A DNA stretch of 64,000 nt from Magicicada septendecula. Lineage: Eukaryota > Arthropoda > Insecta > Hemiptera > Cicadidae. The notes beneath the pieces are model-generated. The model was not told where the DNA came from and did not search any database. It was given only the letters and a program-made list of their open reading frames with translations. The DNA is taken from NCBI GenBank assembly GCA_034769895.1, contig CM068367.1:1314123046-1314187045 (forward strand), written 5' to 3'. Positions 1 to 16,529 of this stretch are shown here, one piece after another; the first letter of the stretch is position 1; each line of letters begins with the position of its first letter. The position numbers and the translations under genes were made by a program.

Positions 1-286
1 CACTTAGGCACTTCTTTTAAATTTTTAATGTCCTGGGGACATTTGTATGCAATACTTTATGATACACATGACGTGCAATTAACCCACACCATGGGGGTAC
101 ATTTATAGAAATAATCTTTAATCCTAATTGGGATTCCTATAAAGAAGAAGTTTAGAATTTATATACACCAGAAGGGTAATATAAAAAAAGGGCGTGGCAA
201 GAGACCTTTATGTATTTGTATACTATTGTATATGTAATTTGTCTTGTGGAACATGTTATGTCTGTATATTTCTGTGTACATTTTGG

Positions 287-334
<48 letters not shown>

Positions 335-998
335 GCATTACTGTACTTTTGGTGGGATATAGGGATTTATTATTGGAATTTATATACACCAGTAGACGAG
401 TATTCTATCTCAATAATCGTGGCTGATCATTTCTTTAAATTAATTATTTTATTTAACAAGTATAGTAAGTGTCACCTTTAAAGTTCATTTAAATTGGATG
501 AGTAATTATTTTAATTATTAATAGTAACTGTGAATGAAATCATTTACCTTCATCAATTTATATACTGCATTTTAAAAGAAACATGATATAAATTTTATAT
601 TTTAATAAATAGTTTAATGGGAGTTTTATTTTGAGGTTAATGATTATTTTAAATTTTCAATTCATTGATGGTGACATAGCAATTATTTTCGTGGATTCAG
701 TTAATATTTTTCAGGTGGCCTTGTTGAGAGGGTATACTTCTTTAGTTAACCATTTAAAAGGGGAATTATAAATCACTGTTGTTTTTTTGTTATTAATATT
801 ATGAGATAGAATAATAAAATGGGATTGTTAATTATTTAATTCTTGAGTTTTTATTGCAAGTCCCGTCTTACTGGATCCAGCGCAATTTTTAGCTTCTCTA
901 GGCCTTAGCCTAGTTTTAATTAACTTGTAACCCCTCTTTACAAAAAGAAATATTCTTTTTGTTTTAACTACTCAAAATGAAGTAGGGGTTTCACTACT
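1..998. other. AT-rich flank of the 3.5-kb unit array, no gene
   Basis: This is AT-rich DNA without a convincing reading frame. It holds a (TA)n tract at 291-330 whose length differs from its second copy (about 10313-10341). The flank ends at the tetranucleotide TACT (995-998) that precedes the first array unit. I see no promoter, RNA gene or transposon end in it. Confidence 0.6.
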
Positions 999-2280
999 CG
1001 TGATATCAGTAAATTCTGTCTAAACGTCATCTCAAATGTCTAGTACATAAAAGTACCCGGTAATCGCTTCTTGAGTCGTAGTCATTATTAAACTCAACAT
1101 AACGACTTGTGTTACGTGATTAATGTTCATGTTAAACGATTGATGACTCATGTAATAATGCAGATTAACCGCGTATAATAATAATAATGACAGGACAGCG
1201 TATTTAGAACACTTAAAATTGGAAATCTACAAACACATAAAAAATATCTGTCAAACCCCTATCAAACAAAAACCCCGATCTTATCGAGAGACAACAGTAA
1301 CTGACCTAAGCACATGTGCTTCATTAGGCAACAGACCAAAAAAAAAATCAAATAGACGACTATAAGCTCAATTTAAATAAAATCTGAATATTCAATAAAA
1401 TTATGTTTACTTAGTAACATATGCAAATCTTTACTTACCTCTTAAATGTTGTTGTTATACACACAATAGTCGATTGTACGATGAGTGTCTCATACAAATG
1501 AGAAATAGTGACATGTCGTCTTTTGTGTGTATATATATCATACGGTGGTAGCGTACACGTTTGAAAGTTGATGCACATTAAATTGTCTCTCTCTCTCTCT
1601 CTCACACACATTTCTGATTACTATACAAATAATTGCATGTATGTTCAGAGGTTTGGTGTCTAAATCGATGCATTTTACTTTTACTTTCTAATTTGACACA
1701 TGGCTTACTTCCATACAGAAATAGCTATCGCCCATGTCCGTCTACAAGTTTTGCTAAACGAAATTAAAAATGCTGTAATACATAACGTCCTGTGAAATAG
1801 GTATGGTATGTGTTTAGGACAGCCAATGTCATTAAGATGTATTATTTTCGAGAGCGGAGTCGCCACCAATTAATTTGTCACGTATCCGAGTGTATCACAA
1901 CCATTGTCTAGTATATAGCGCTTATCATCATACGGTGACAACGCTTGCTTTCAAAGCGTGTAGGTCCGTCTGCATACAAGTCAGGTGTTTGAATATCACA
2001 GACATTCTGTATCACAGACCGTCTGTATCTGTCATTAGCAATCTAACGCTACGACCGTACTTGCCGACAGCATAACGATAATACGTTTGACAACGAGAGA
2101 GAGAGAAACGGTTTGAACATAACGTTTGACATTGTATATTGCAAGCATGAAATTATTATTATTTAAATCTGTTATCTGCTTTTGTATGGAAGTCATCTAT
2201 AAATATCAGGTCAGTGCGACACAACATGTAACAACCGTAACATGATTCAACCCAAACGTGTGCACGTCGTATGTATGTGT

Positions 2281-2396
2281 GTGATTACGTTGCGTGTGCG
2301 TGTGTGTGTGTTCGTGTGTGTGTGCGTGCGCGTTGCGTGTGTGTGTGGTTACGTTGTGTGTGCGTCTGTGTGCGTGTGTGCGTGCGCGTCGGATCA
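2281..2396. repeat. Cryptic GT/GC alternating tract, Z-DNA-prone
   Basis: This is a long run of alternating purine-pyrimidine steps mixing GTGTG with GCGCG. It recurs in every unit copy at about 5926-6048, 12298-12411, 24831-24957 and, inverted, 25853-25985. Lengths differ between copies. Alternating GT/GC tracts are known to favour Z-DNA. The apparent Cys-Val and Thr-His reading frames here come from the repeat itself. Confidence 0.6.
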
Positions 2397-2727
2397 TGAC
2401 ATAGTATTCGTAATGACCGAGGCACGTCCTTTATTGCATGAGGATATTCAGGTAGAGCAGAGCAGACACGTTTACGCAATATCAAGTGCACACACACAAG
2501 AATCAGATTTTTTGTATACGTTCTAGGTGAAAAACTACTGGGGGTGTCTCTGACTTTAGTTGGAAATAAATAACATTACAGATATTGATATGGTACTATG
2601 AGTAGCCTATACGTGTATACTATACATCAGACTGCATGTATCTGTCATTAGCAATCTAACGTTACGACGGCAACATAACAATAATTAAAGTCATACATTA
2701 TCGTTATTTTGTCTAAGCTATGTTAAC

Positions 2728-2729
<2 letters not shown>

Positions 2730-2789
<60 letters not shown>
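2730..2789. repeat. (CA)n tract 1 of the unit
   Basis: This is a pure CA dinucleotide tract of about 60 bp. The same landmark is at 6385-6458 in copy 2 and forms both ends of the inverted unit at 25393 and 28927. It therefore coincides with a rearrangement breakpoint in this array. Confidence 0.9.
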
Positions 2790-2793
<4 letters not shown>

Positions 2794-3724
2794 ACAGATA
2801 CGTCTTCGTTAGAAAAATGTACAAATCACATGACTTTATGTGAACGTCGAAGGGTACAAAGAAAATATGTAAAACAAAAAATACAGAATATATGAATTGC
2901 TATATTTACACATTATTAAATCAACACCACTGTATAGAAAGATTAACTATGTGCACACACACAAACACACACACACACACACACACACACAACGATACAG
3001 AAGTATTCACTAACTTAAGCCAAGGTCATTGATTCGGTGCGTCCTACTTTCTAATCCCTGATCGTAAAACCTAAGACAAAAACATACAATCAGTAGTAAT
3101 AATACAAAATCACTGTTTTATTAATTTAAAATACTGTATGAAAGAGTGGTGTGTAATTTTCATCCAAAATATATAAAACAAAAATACAGATTATATGATA
3201 AGTAAATTGTATGTATATATCACTGAATAATAATAATATAATCGTTCTAGTGTTAACGTTTGCTGCAACAGGTAACGCAGTTTACAAATAATTACATATA
3301 GGTTCAGAGGTGTATAGTGAAATAAATTAAAAATAGAAATTAATTCCTCATAAGTTAATGTCCTTTCAAATAGTATTCATCAAAACTTTGTAAATTAGAA
3401 TCTGCACTACAGTCAAACATACGCACACACAGTGATAAAAATTGTTTATTAAAAGTAGTTTGTTACCTTAACAAGTACTGTTATCCTACGCCGTTGGGGT
3501 CCTCATGCCTCGAAACACGAGATGTAGGTCGCTGGGGTTTTATAAATTGTTTTTCAAGGCTTTTAGAAATGGTCTTATAGTCGAGCTTGGCCTGTTGACT
3601 ATTGCTTTTAATTTCGTAATTTCTACAGGTGTTAACCGTTTCGGTGAAAAAAACCATTTATGGAGAAGACGGTCCTCCTCCTGTTTTGATGAGGTGTTTA
3701 GTCTATGATCCATCCTTCTTGTTC

Positions 3725-4054
3725 CTATAATAATAATAATAATAACAGTACCTGGTTCATTATCATATACATTATGTGCTATATATAAATATATACATAA
3801 GGCTTTCAACACACACACACACACACACACACAGCACATACCATAAATCCAGAACAGGAAAGTTATTATAACAAACATTACGAAAACAAGTACGATAATA
3901 ATAATAATAACAGTACCTGCTTCATTATCATATACATTATGTGCTATATATAAATATATACATAAGGCTTTCAACACACACACACACAGCACAGCACAGC
4001 ACATACCATAAATCCAGAACAGGAAAGGTATTATAACAAACATTACGAAAACAA
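3725..4054. repeat. 165-bp internal tandem duplication
   Basis: Two adjacent copies of about 165 bp each run from an (ATA)n stretch through a CA tract to a shared segment reading AACATTACGAAAACAAGTACG. Unit copy 2 (about 7385-7595) and the inverted copy have only one. The repeat is present again in the second segmental copy (about 13735-14062). It shows that units within the array have diverged by local duplication. Confidence 0.75.
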
Positions 4055-4557
4055 GTACGTATGGTCACGTACATAGATCAACGTTTAAACAAACAGATTA
4101 ATACCTGAATAAATTTTTTTAAAAATAGGACAGCGTATTATCTATATAACGTTCTGTTTCAGATAAGAATAGTTTGAATATAAAGTGAAAGGGTACGTTG
4201 TATTTTGTTATGAGAAAATGCATTTCTAAATTTCGTTACATTTGTAAATTACAGAATTGTTCTCTAACTACAGCCACAATCGTTCAGTTTCATTAACATT
4301 TAAAAATTGATGGATTTGGTACTCGATATATTTTACTCTCACAGTATTTTCATTGATACATTTCAGAAACTGAGTACAGAATAAATCTACAATCACCCAG
4401 GCGGAATCATTAAGTTTTACAAAAGATTTTATTGATCAGACGTATGAGTAATTATATTAATCCTTATGTAGCAAATACGCACGCATTCATAAAATACAGC
4501 ACTCAGGTGTAGGGCAATTAATCCTTTTTGTATTGAACGTATTTAAGTAGGCCTACT

Positions 4558-8095
<3,538 letters not shown>

Positions 8096-10023
8096 GTGCT
8101 GAGTCAAAAGATTCAGCGCGAAGTTCAGTAATTTTTTTGGCAGTTTTGACGTTATCGGCAGTACGAAATTTAAGGCAGTAATTAGTGCTGCGCTCTACCT
8201 GTGTTTAGGAAAATTTAATATTTAGACAACGGCGGTCGGGGGGCGGCACTTGCCGACTCTCGGTGGTACGAAAATTCCCGTGCTGCTCCCTGGCGTTAAT
8301 TTCGTTACGCAAACGTAGACGACGCCGAATTATCTAAGTTTTTGTCTAACAAAATTCTTCAGGGTTGACGGGCGCTTTTTCTCTTCGGTGGAGAGGTATA
8401 TTTTCCAACATCCTCTAACTACTATGGAGAGATAAGTTTCTTAACGACTGCGGTGAGTTTTGATTTCATTATATTAATTATATACTAAATTTTTAAAGGA
8501 GAAAACGTTTTTTTTAGTAAGCTTGAGTAAGCGTGCCCACTTGTTGAATCATGCATGGTGAGAGACGTAATTGTTCGTAAAGTTTTTATAAACCAATAAA
8601 ACTTGATTATTGGAGTGTCAGAATCTCGGCTTTAATACCTAAAGTACAATAACCACAATATATTTAATTTTGCACTTTCATTAACGTGGATGTAACGAGA
8701 TTCGGTTGAGCACTTAACCTGTTACACAATGTGTCGTCATTAAGTGGTATAAAGTTTTGCTACAATGACAGTAAAACTTTATACAAATATAATTGGGAAC
8801 TTACTCAGGCACGTTTTAAACGTAAATCATGTCTCATTCAAAGTAGTAGTATTCTCAGATTCTATGGAGTAAAAAACTATGTGTTTTAAATAAATTCTGC
8901 GCCACGTGGTAACCTCAATTTCACTCAAAGTAATAAGTTCATAAGATGTTACAGAGCCAAGATAAATTATTGTATTGCAAAAGCAACTCACATTCAGTGA
9001 GGTTCAAGTTATAAAGCGTTATAAAGAATCATTGTTAGAGAACTTTTTTAAGTAAGGCATGTTGGCCAAAATAATGTTACCAAGTTTTATTATGTACAAC
9101 ATAACTAGGTGTTGTTTTTATTTATGTATTTTGGAGGGTGTCCAAACAGTGGGGGCATTTGTGTGTGGTCTCTCACTAAAAATGTAATGTGTGAACAGGG
9201 TTCACCGAATAGAGACAAGTCCTGCTACACGACTGAAAGAATGACATCCTAAAAGCTCCACACTCGACACCGAAGAGAATAAGACCACAACAACATGCCA
9301 ATCATGAGATCGCCACGCTACAAATAAGAGATCATCCTTCTGGGCACATATAAGCAGGTGAAAAATATCCATTTATAATTCACACGTAGAATCAACATGG
9401 CACCAGTTATACATAATCATCAGTTTTACCGTTCAAGTATACATTCATTTGGATCCCCAATTGATGGGACAGTTTAGTGTGAGCACTAAGAATTAATTGT
9501 AAAATTTCAATACATGTATAGTAAATTGTCAGTTCAGAGACTGACATGTCTACAACACAGCATCCAACTTAGATTTCCACTCATTTCTTTATAGAGCTTT
9601 CGCTACAGATTTAAAGTCAGTTTTGTTATTAATATTTTCTCAAGTTTAATTTACTATGCATAAAAACACATATTTTCTCTTATTTTTAAAATCTGGTTAT
9701 GTCATTTGTATAAAAGATTACTGGGGAGGTAGGTGTTATTTTAAATTAGTTTCAACCAAGCTGTGCCTGTCGAAACACTTTTCAACTTGTTTGTCGAAAC
9801 AAGGTTGTTGAGACTGGTTATAAGTTGAAGAAACATGTCCGTCTCTGACACACAAATGTATTTTTTTATATAAGGTGCTAATATTGTGCAATTTTTCTCT
9901 TCTCATTAATTGGCCCTATTTTAGTCTATATAAATTCTTTATATTAATCATGGTAACTGGGGGGCGTTAATTATTTTAAACAATTTTTATTTCTCACCTT
10001 AATTAAGTATTTTAGCACTTAGC
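8096..10023. other. Unique spacer between segmental copies, no ORF
   Basis: This stretch separates the first unit pair from the second segmental copy. About 8096-8455 is distinctly richer in GC and CpG than its surroundings and ends at GACTGCG followed by GTGAGT, which reads like a 5' splice donor. A second donor-like site follows an A/C-rich stretch near 9357. No long reading frame, tRNA or transposon end was found. It may be a promoter with non-coding exons or a decayed LTR; neither is proved. Confidence 0.35.
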
Positions 10024-10309
10024 CACTTAGGCACTTCTTTTAAATTTTTAATGTCCTGGGGACATTTGTATGCAATACTTTATGATACACATGACGTGCA
10101 ATTAACCCACACCATGGGGGTACATTTATAGAAATAATCTTTAATCCTAATTGGGATTCCTATAAAGAAGAAGTTTAGAATTTATATACACCAGAAGGGT
10201 AATATAAAAAAAGGGCGTGGCAAGAGACCTTTATGTATTTGTATACTATTGTATATGTAATTTGTCTTGTGGAACATGTTATGTCTGTATATTTCTGTGT
10301 ACATTTTGG

Positions 10310-10345
<36 letters not shown>

Positions 10346-11013
10346 TTATGCATTACTGTACTTTTGGTGGGATATAGGGATTTATTATTGGAATTTATAT
10401 ACACCAGTAGACGAGTATTCTATCTCAATAATCGTGGCTGATCATTTCTTTAAATTAATTATTTTATTTAACAAGTATAGTAAGTGTCACCTTTAAAGTT
10501 CATTTAAATTGGATGAGTAATTATTTTAATTATTAATAGTAACTGTGAATGAAATCATTTACCTTCATCAATTTATATACTGCATTTTAAAAGAAACATG
10601 ATATAAATTTTATATTTTAATAAATAGTTTAATGGGAGTTTTATTTTGAGGTTAATGATTATTTTAAATTTTCAATTCATTGATGGTGACATAGCAATTA
10701 TTTTCGTGGATTCAGTTAATATTTTTCAGGTGGCCTTGTTGAGAGGGTATACTTCTTTAGTTAACCATTTAAAAGGGGAATTATAAATCACTGTTGTTTT
10801 TTTGTTATTAATATTATGAGATAGAATAATAAAATGGGATTGTTAATTATTTAATTCTTGAGTTTTTATTGCAAGTCCCGTCTTACTGGATCCAGCGCAA
10901 TTTTTAGCTTCTCTAGGCCTTAGCCTAGTTTTAATTAACTTGTAACCCCTCTTTACAAAAAGAAATATTCTTTTTGTTTTAACTACTCAAAATGAAGTAG
11001 GGGTTTCACTACT

Positions 11014-12742
11014 CGTGATATCAGTAAATTCTGTCTAAACGTCATCTCAAATGTCTAGTACATAAAAGTACCCGGTAATCGCTTCTTGAGTCGTAGTCAT
11101 TATTAAACTCAACATAACGACTTGTGTTACGTGATTAATGTTCATGTTAAACGATTGATGACTCATGTAATAATGCAGATTAACCGCGTATAATAATAAT
11201 AATGACAGGACAGCGTATTTAGAACACTTAAAATTGGAAATCTACAAACACATAAAAAATATCTGTCAAACCCCTATCAAACAAAAACCCCGATCTTATC
11301 GAGAGACAACAGTAACTGACCTAAGCACATGTGCTTCATTAGGCAACAGACCAAAAAAAAAATCAAATAGACGACTATAAGCTCAATTTAAATAAAATCT
11401 GAATATTCAATAAAATTATGTTTACTTAGTAACATATGCAAATCTTTACTTACCTCTTAAATGTTGTTGTTATACACACAATAGTCGATTGTACGATGAG
11501 TGTCTCATACAAATGAGAAATAGTGACATGTCGTCTTTTGTGTGTATATATATCATACGGTGGTAGCGTACACGTTTGAAAGTTGATGCACATTAAATTG
11601 TCTCTCTCTCTCTCTCTCACACACATTTCTGATTACTATACAAATAATTGCATGTATGTTCAGAGGTTTGGTGTCTAAATCGATGCATTTTACTTTTACT
11701 TTCTAATTTGACACATGGCTTACTTCCATACAGAAATAGCTATCGCCCATGTCCGTCTACAAGTTTTGCTAAACGAAATTAAAAATGCTGTAATACATAA
11801 CGTCCTGTGAAATAGGTATGGTATGTGTTTAGGACAGCCAATGTCATTAAGATGTATTATTTTCGAGAGCGGAGTCGCCACCAATTAATTTGTCACGTAT
11901 CCGAGTGTATCACAACCATTGTCTAGTATATAGCGCTTATCATCATACGGTGACAACGCTTGCTTTCAAAGCGTGTAGGTCCGTCTGCATACAAGTCAGG
12001 TGTTTGAATATCACAGACATTCTGTATCACAGACCGTCTGTATCTGTCATTAGCAATCTAACGCTACGACCGTACTTGCCGACAGCATAACGATAATACG
12101 TTTGACAACGAGAGAGAGAGAAACGGTTTGAACATAACGTTTGACATTGTATATTGCAAGCATGAAATTATTATTATTTAAATCTGTTATCTGCTTTTGT
12201 ATGGAAGTCATCTATAAATATCAGGTCAGTGCGACACAACATGTAACAACCGTAACATGATTCAACCCAAACGTGTGCACGTCGTATGTATGTGTGTGAT
12301 TACGTTGCGTGTGCGTGTGTGTGTGTTCGTGTGTGTGTGCGTGCGCGTTGCGTGTGTGTGTGGTTACGTTGTGTGTGCGTCTGTGTGCGTGTGTGCGTGC
12401 GCGTCGGATCATGACATAGTATTCGTAATGACCGAGGCACGTCCTTTATTGCATGAGGATATTCAGGTAGAGCAGAGCAGACACGTTTACGCAATATCAA
12501 GTGCACACACACAAGAATCAGATTTTTTGTATACGTTCTAGGTGAAAAACTACTGGGGGTGTCTCTGACTTTAGTTGGAAATAAATAACATTACAGATAT
12601 TGATATGGTACTATGAGTAGCCTATACGTGTATACTATACATCAGACTGCATGTATCTGTCATTAGCAATCTAACGTTACGACGGCAACATAACAATAAT
12701 TAAAGTCATACATTATCGTTATTTTGTCTAAGCTATGTTAAC

Positions 12743-12802
<60 letters not shown>

Positions 12803-14566
12803 ACAGATACGTCTTCGTTAGAAAAATGTACAAATCACATGACTTTATGTGAACGTCGAAGGGTACAAAGAAAATATGTAAAACAAAAAATACAGAATAT
12901 ATGAATTGCTATATTTACACATTATTAAATCAACACCACTGTATAGAAAGATTAACTATGTGCACACACACAAACACACACACACACACACACACACACA
13001 ACGATACAGAAGTATTCACTAACTTAAGCCAAGGTCATTGATTCGGTGCGTCCTACTTTCTAATCCCTGATCGTAAAACCTAAGACAAAAACATACAATC
13101 AGTAGTAATAATACAAAATCACTGTTTTATTAATTTAAAATACTGTATGAAAGAGTGGTGTGTAATTTTCATCCAAAATATATAAAACAAAAATACAGAT
13201 TATATGATAAGTAAATTGTATGTATATATCACTGAATAATAATAATATAATCGTTCTAGTGTTAACGTTTGCTGCAACAGGTAACGCAGTTTACAAATAA
13301 TTACATATAGGTTCAGAGGTGTATAGTGAAATAAATTAAAAATAGAAATTAATTCCTCATAAGTTAATGTCCTTTCAAATAGTATTCATCAAAACTTTGT
13401 AAATTAGAATCTGCACTACAGTCAAACATACGCACACACAGTGATAAAAATTGTTTATTAAAAGTAGTTTGTTACCTTAACAAGTACTGTTATCCTACGC
13501 CGTTGGGGTCCTCATGCCTCGAAACACGAGATGTAGGTCGCTGGGGTTTTATAAATTGTTTTTCAAGGCTTTTAGAAATGGTCTTATAGTCGAGCTTGGC
13601 CTGTTGACTATTGCTTTTAATTTCGTAATTTCTACAGGTGTTAACCGTTTCGGTGAAAAAAACCATTTATGGAGAAGACGGTCCTCCTCCTGTTTTGATG
13701 AGGTGTTTAGTCTATGATCCATCCTTCTTGTTCCTATAATAATAATAATAATAACAGTACCTGGTTCATTATCATATACATTATGTGCTATATATAAATA
13801 TATACATAAGGCTTTCAACACACACACACACACACACACACAGCACATACCATAAATCCAGAACAGGAAAGTTATTATAACAAACATTACGAAAACAAGT
13901 ACGATAATAATAATAATAACAGTACCTGCTTCATTATCATATACATTATGTGCTATATATAAATATATACATAAGGCTTTCAACACACACACACACAGCA
14001 CAGCACAGCACATACCATAAATCCAGAACAGGAAAGGTATTATAACAAACATTACGAAAACAAGTACGTATGGTCACGTACATAGATCAACGTTTAAACA
14101 AACAGATTAATACCTGAATAAATTTTTTTAAAAATAGGACAGCGTATTATCTATATAACGTTCTGTTTCAGATAAGAATAGTTTGAATATAAAGTGAAAG
14201 GGTACGTTGTATTTTGTTATGAGAAAATGCATTTCTAAATTTCGTTACATTTGTAAATTACAGAATTGTTCTCTAACTACAGCCACAATCGTTCAGTTTC
14301 ATTAACATTTAAAAATTGATGGATTTGGTACTCGATATATTTTACTCTCACAGTATTTTCATTGATACATTTCAGAAACTGAGTACAGAATAAATCTACA
14401 ATCACCCAGGCGGAATCATTAAGTTTTACAAAAGATTTTATTGATCAGACGTATGAGTAATTATATTAATCCTTATGTAGCAAATACGCACGCATTCATA
14501 AAATACAGCACTCAGGTGTAGGGCAATTAATCCTTTTTGTATTGAACGTATTTAAGTAGGCCTACT
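11014..14566 (+). repeat. 3.55-kb tandem unit, copy 3
   Basis: This is the near-identical counterpart of 999-4557. It includes the 165-bp internal duplication and the TACT junction (14563-14566) to the next unit. The two share substitutions that distinguish them from copy 2, so they are direct descendants of the same unit rather than independent array members. Confidence 0.88.
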
Positions 14567-15031
14567 CGTGATATCAGTAAATTCTGTCTAAACGTCATCT
14601 CAAATGTCTAGTACATAAAAGTACCCGGTAATCGCTTCTTGAGTCGTAGTCATTATTAAACTCAACATAACGACTTGTGTTACGTGATTAATGTTCATGT
14701 TAAACGATTGATGACTCATGTAATAATGCAGATTAACCGCGTATAATAATAATAATGACAGGACAGCGTATTTAGAACACTTAAAATTGGAAATCTACAA
14801 ACACATAAAAAATATCTGTCAAACCCCTATCAAACAAAAACCCCGATCTTATCGAGAGACAACAGTAACTGACCTAAGCACATGTGCTTCATTAGGCAAC
14901 AGACCAAAAAAAAATCAAATAGACGACTATAAGCTCAATTTAAATAAAATCTGAATATTCAATAAAATTATGTTTACTTAGTAACATATGCAAATCTTTA
15001 CTTACCTCTTAAATGTTGTTGCTATACACAC
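14567..15031 (+). repeat. Unit copy 4, left part, cut by the LTR element
   Basis: These are the first 465 bp of a unit starting CGTGATATC. The unit is interrupted after TATACACAC by the retrotransposon and resumes at 24018. Its run of nine A residues matches copy 2 rather than copy 1. Confidence 0.88.
15028..15031. repeat. Target-site duplication ACAC, left
   Basis: ACAC lies directly before the 5' LTR and again directly after the 3' LTR (24018-24021). The uninterrupted unit at 5014-5030 has it once. This proves a simple insertion and sets the LTR ends. Confidence 0.88.
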
Positions 15032-16512
15032 TGTGACGATTTCATTAATAAAAATATGTTAATTAATTAAATTGATAATATATAAGCGGAGAAATTTTAA
15101 ATTCTTAATAAAATCTCACATTGTAAACTAAATCTTATGGCAATCATTTGATAATAATAATATTTAATATAAATCTAATAATAAAATTAAATGGGAATTG
15201 AATTGTACAAAAATGGGTAAAGCTTATTATTTATTCCTGCATAAACAGGCGCTGACCAGAATTAACTTGTTTTCTGACCCCTAAATAAACTAAGTATTAT
15301 TGTAAATTTGTTATTATTTAAATAATTAAATAAGACCATTGTTACGTACTTTGATAACTTCTGCAACTAAGAATATCACGATTTAATTATTTAATCGACC
15401 GTAGTCCGTTAATTAAAATTAGAAAAACGGAACTACTTTTATGTTGCCTAGTAATTGTCTTGAGATTACTACGCTTCCCTTAACTATTTTCGGACACTTG
15501 GAATGGAGCGCTCACGCCGTAAGCAGCGTAAAGCGTTATTTCGCTACGCGTATATAGAAATGTGAAAATCTTGATACAATGACTAGTTAAATAAGTAAAG
15601 TTGTGTGGTGATGACATCTCTCTATATTATAAAATAACGGACCATGTAAATAATACAGTATTACAACCAAGAAGGTGATAGTAAACTAATCTATCATCAT
15701 GTGAAGTGTATAACAGTGAAACAAACTTTCTATCTATGTGTTCTAACTACAAGAATTACTAAGAATAACTACAGTCGCCTGAGATGAATGTACCACACCA
15801 GGAATGATTTCACATACTTCTAGAACTTCACCACCACAGTATGATAATGTAACGACTGAACTTCAAGAAACATCAGGAGGACCGAAGAACTAATTCTGCA
15901 GCAACTTCAGGAAACACACAGGTGACATGGAGGCTTGTCTTCCATGGTTAAGAGTTACAAAATTATAAACCCCAAAAGACAATTTAAATTATCATATTAA
16001 AGACTTTAAAAATTATGCTTTAAATGTAATAACATTAAAGACTTTAGAAAACTGACATTATAGGTAACATGTAATCTAATATTTGTTGTTTTAGAAGATT
16101 AATAAAAAACCATTCTTCAAATGGTTAGAGTTTCAATATTGTACATGGCAAGGTGACCATTATTCATTTAATATATTGGATCCCGGATCCGTGGAATTAA
16201 TTAAAAAGGATGTACATCAGATTTTGAGGCCCCTTTGTAAAGTAGTAATTTATATATTTAATCATATAGTAAACTATATTGTTTGAGAACTTTCAATAGA
16301 GAACTTAATCACCAAATGTAATAAAGAGATGTCATCTAAGTACCGAGTAAAATGAGTGCATAAATCAACAGTCTCCCTTTCCTAATATCCTGCTATATAA
16401 ATTGTTTTTTGTTGTGATTATTTTCAGTGCTTCACAACGAAGGCAGCCGGTATAATTGGCACATCCAATTATTACTGGTTCCCTAAGTTATAACTCAAGA
16501 GAAGAGGTTATA
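15032..16512 (+). repeat. 5' LTR
   Basis: It begins TGTGACGATTTC and shares sequence with the 3' LTR up to GGTTATA(A). With a 4-bp target duplication the end falls at 16512. A TATATAG box at 15551-15557 is followed by presumed R and U5 sequence, and AATAAA-type signals occur throughout. The end is not the usual CA dinucleotide. The short ORFs it contains have no known domain. Confidence 0.92.
15551..15557 (+). promoter_or_regulatory. Probable TATA box of the LTR promoter
   Basis: TATATAG lies downstream of a GC-richer block in the LTR and is repeated at 23056-23062 in the 3' LTR. The placement fits a U3 promoter, but the transcription start is not visible from sequence alone. Confidence 0.45.
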
Positions 16513-16515
16513 AGT

Positions 16516-16529
16516 TGCGCCACTCTGCT
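16516..16529 (+). promoter_or_regulatory. Primer-binding site matching the 5' end of initiator tRNA-Met
   Basis: Three bases after the 5' LTR the sequence reads TGCGCCACTCTGCT. Its reverse complement, AGCAGAGTGGCGCA, equals the first 14 nucleotides of animal initiator tRNA-Met as I know it. No TGG, the usual start of a site pairing with a tRNA 3' CCA end, occurs in the following bases. The small gap to the LTR fits integrase trimming. A primer taken from the 5' part of the tRNA would be unusual. Copia is known to use an internal fragment of the same tRNA. Confidence 0.65.

Larger units (their letters stand above)
999..4557 (+). repeat. 3.56-kb tandem unit, copy 1
   Basis: This is the first of two directly adjacent units that share the start CGTGATATCAG and the end AAGTAGGCC followed by TACT. 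In order it holds a short (CT)n (about 1588-1603), an alternating GT/GC region (about 2281-2396), a long (CA)n (2730-2789), a second (CA)n (about 2955-2991) and an internal tandem duplication of about 165 bp (about 3725-4054) missing from copy 2. Open frames in it are mostly simple-sequence artefacts. No terminal inverted repeat, LTR or recognisable protein domain is visible, so I cannot say whether the unit is a satellite or a non-coding transposon. Confidence 0.85.
10024..15031 (+). repeat. Right copy of the segmental duplication
   Basis: This copy begins with the same bases as position 1 and follows it for about 5 kb. It comprises the AT-rich flank (10024-11013), the first unit (11014-14566) and the first 465 bp of the second unit, up to the point where the LTR retrotransposon is inserted. 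Offsets relative to the left copy shrink from 10023 to 10009 because microsatellites differ in length. Confidence 0.9.

Noticed and set aside
2206..2526. Open frames on both strands (about 60-100 codons) repeated in all unit copies
   Set aside because: The GT/GC and CA repeat has no stops in any frame, the start and frame change between copies with tract length, and the translation is mostly Cys-Val or Thr-His.
3540..4043. 167-codon minus-strand frame with a repeated segment and a C-terminal TPVEITKLKAIVNRPSSTI stretch
   Set aside because: It consists of a tandem DNA duplication plus microsatellite, is frameshifted in unit copy 2, and matches no family. The last 60 codons are not impossible as an exon, but no evidence supports it.
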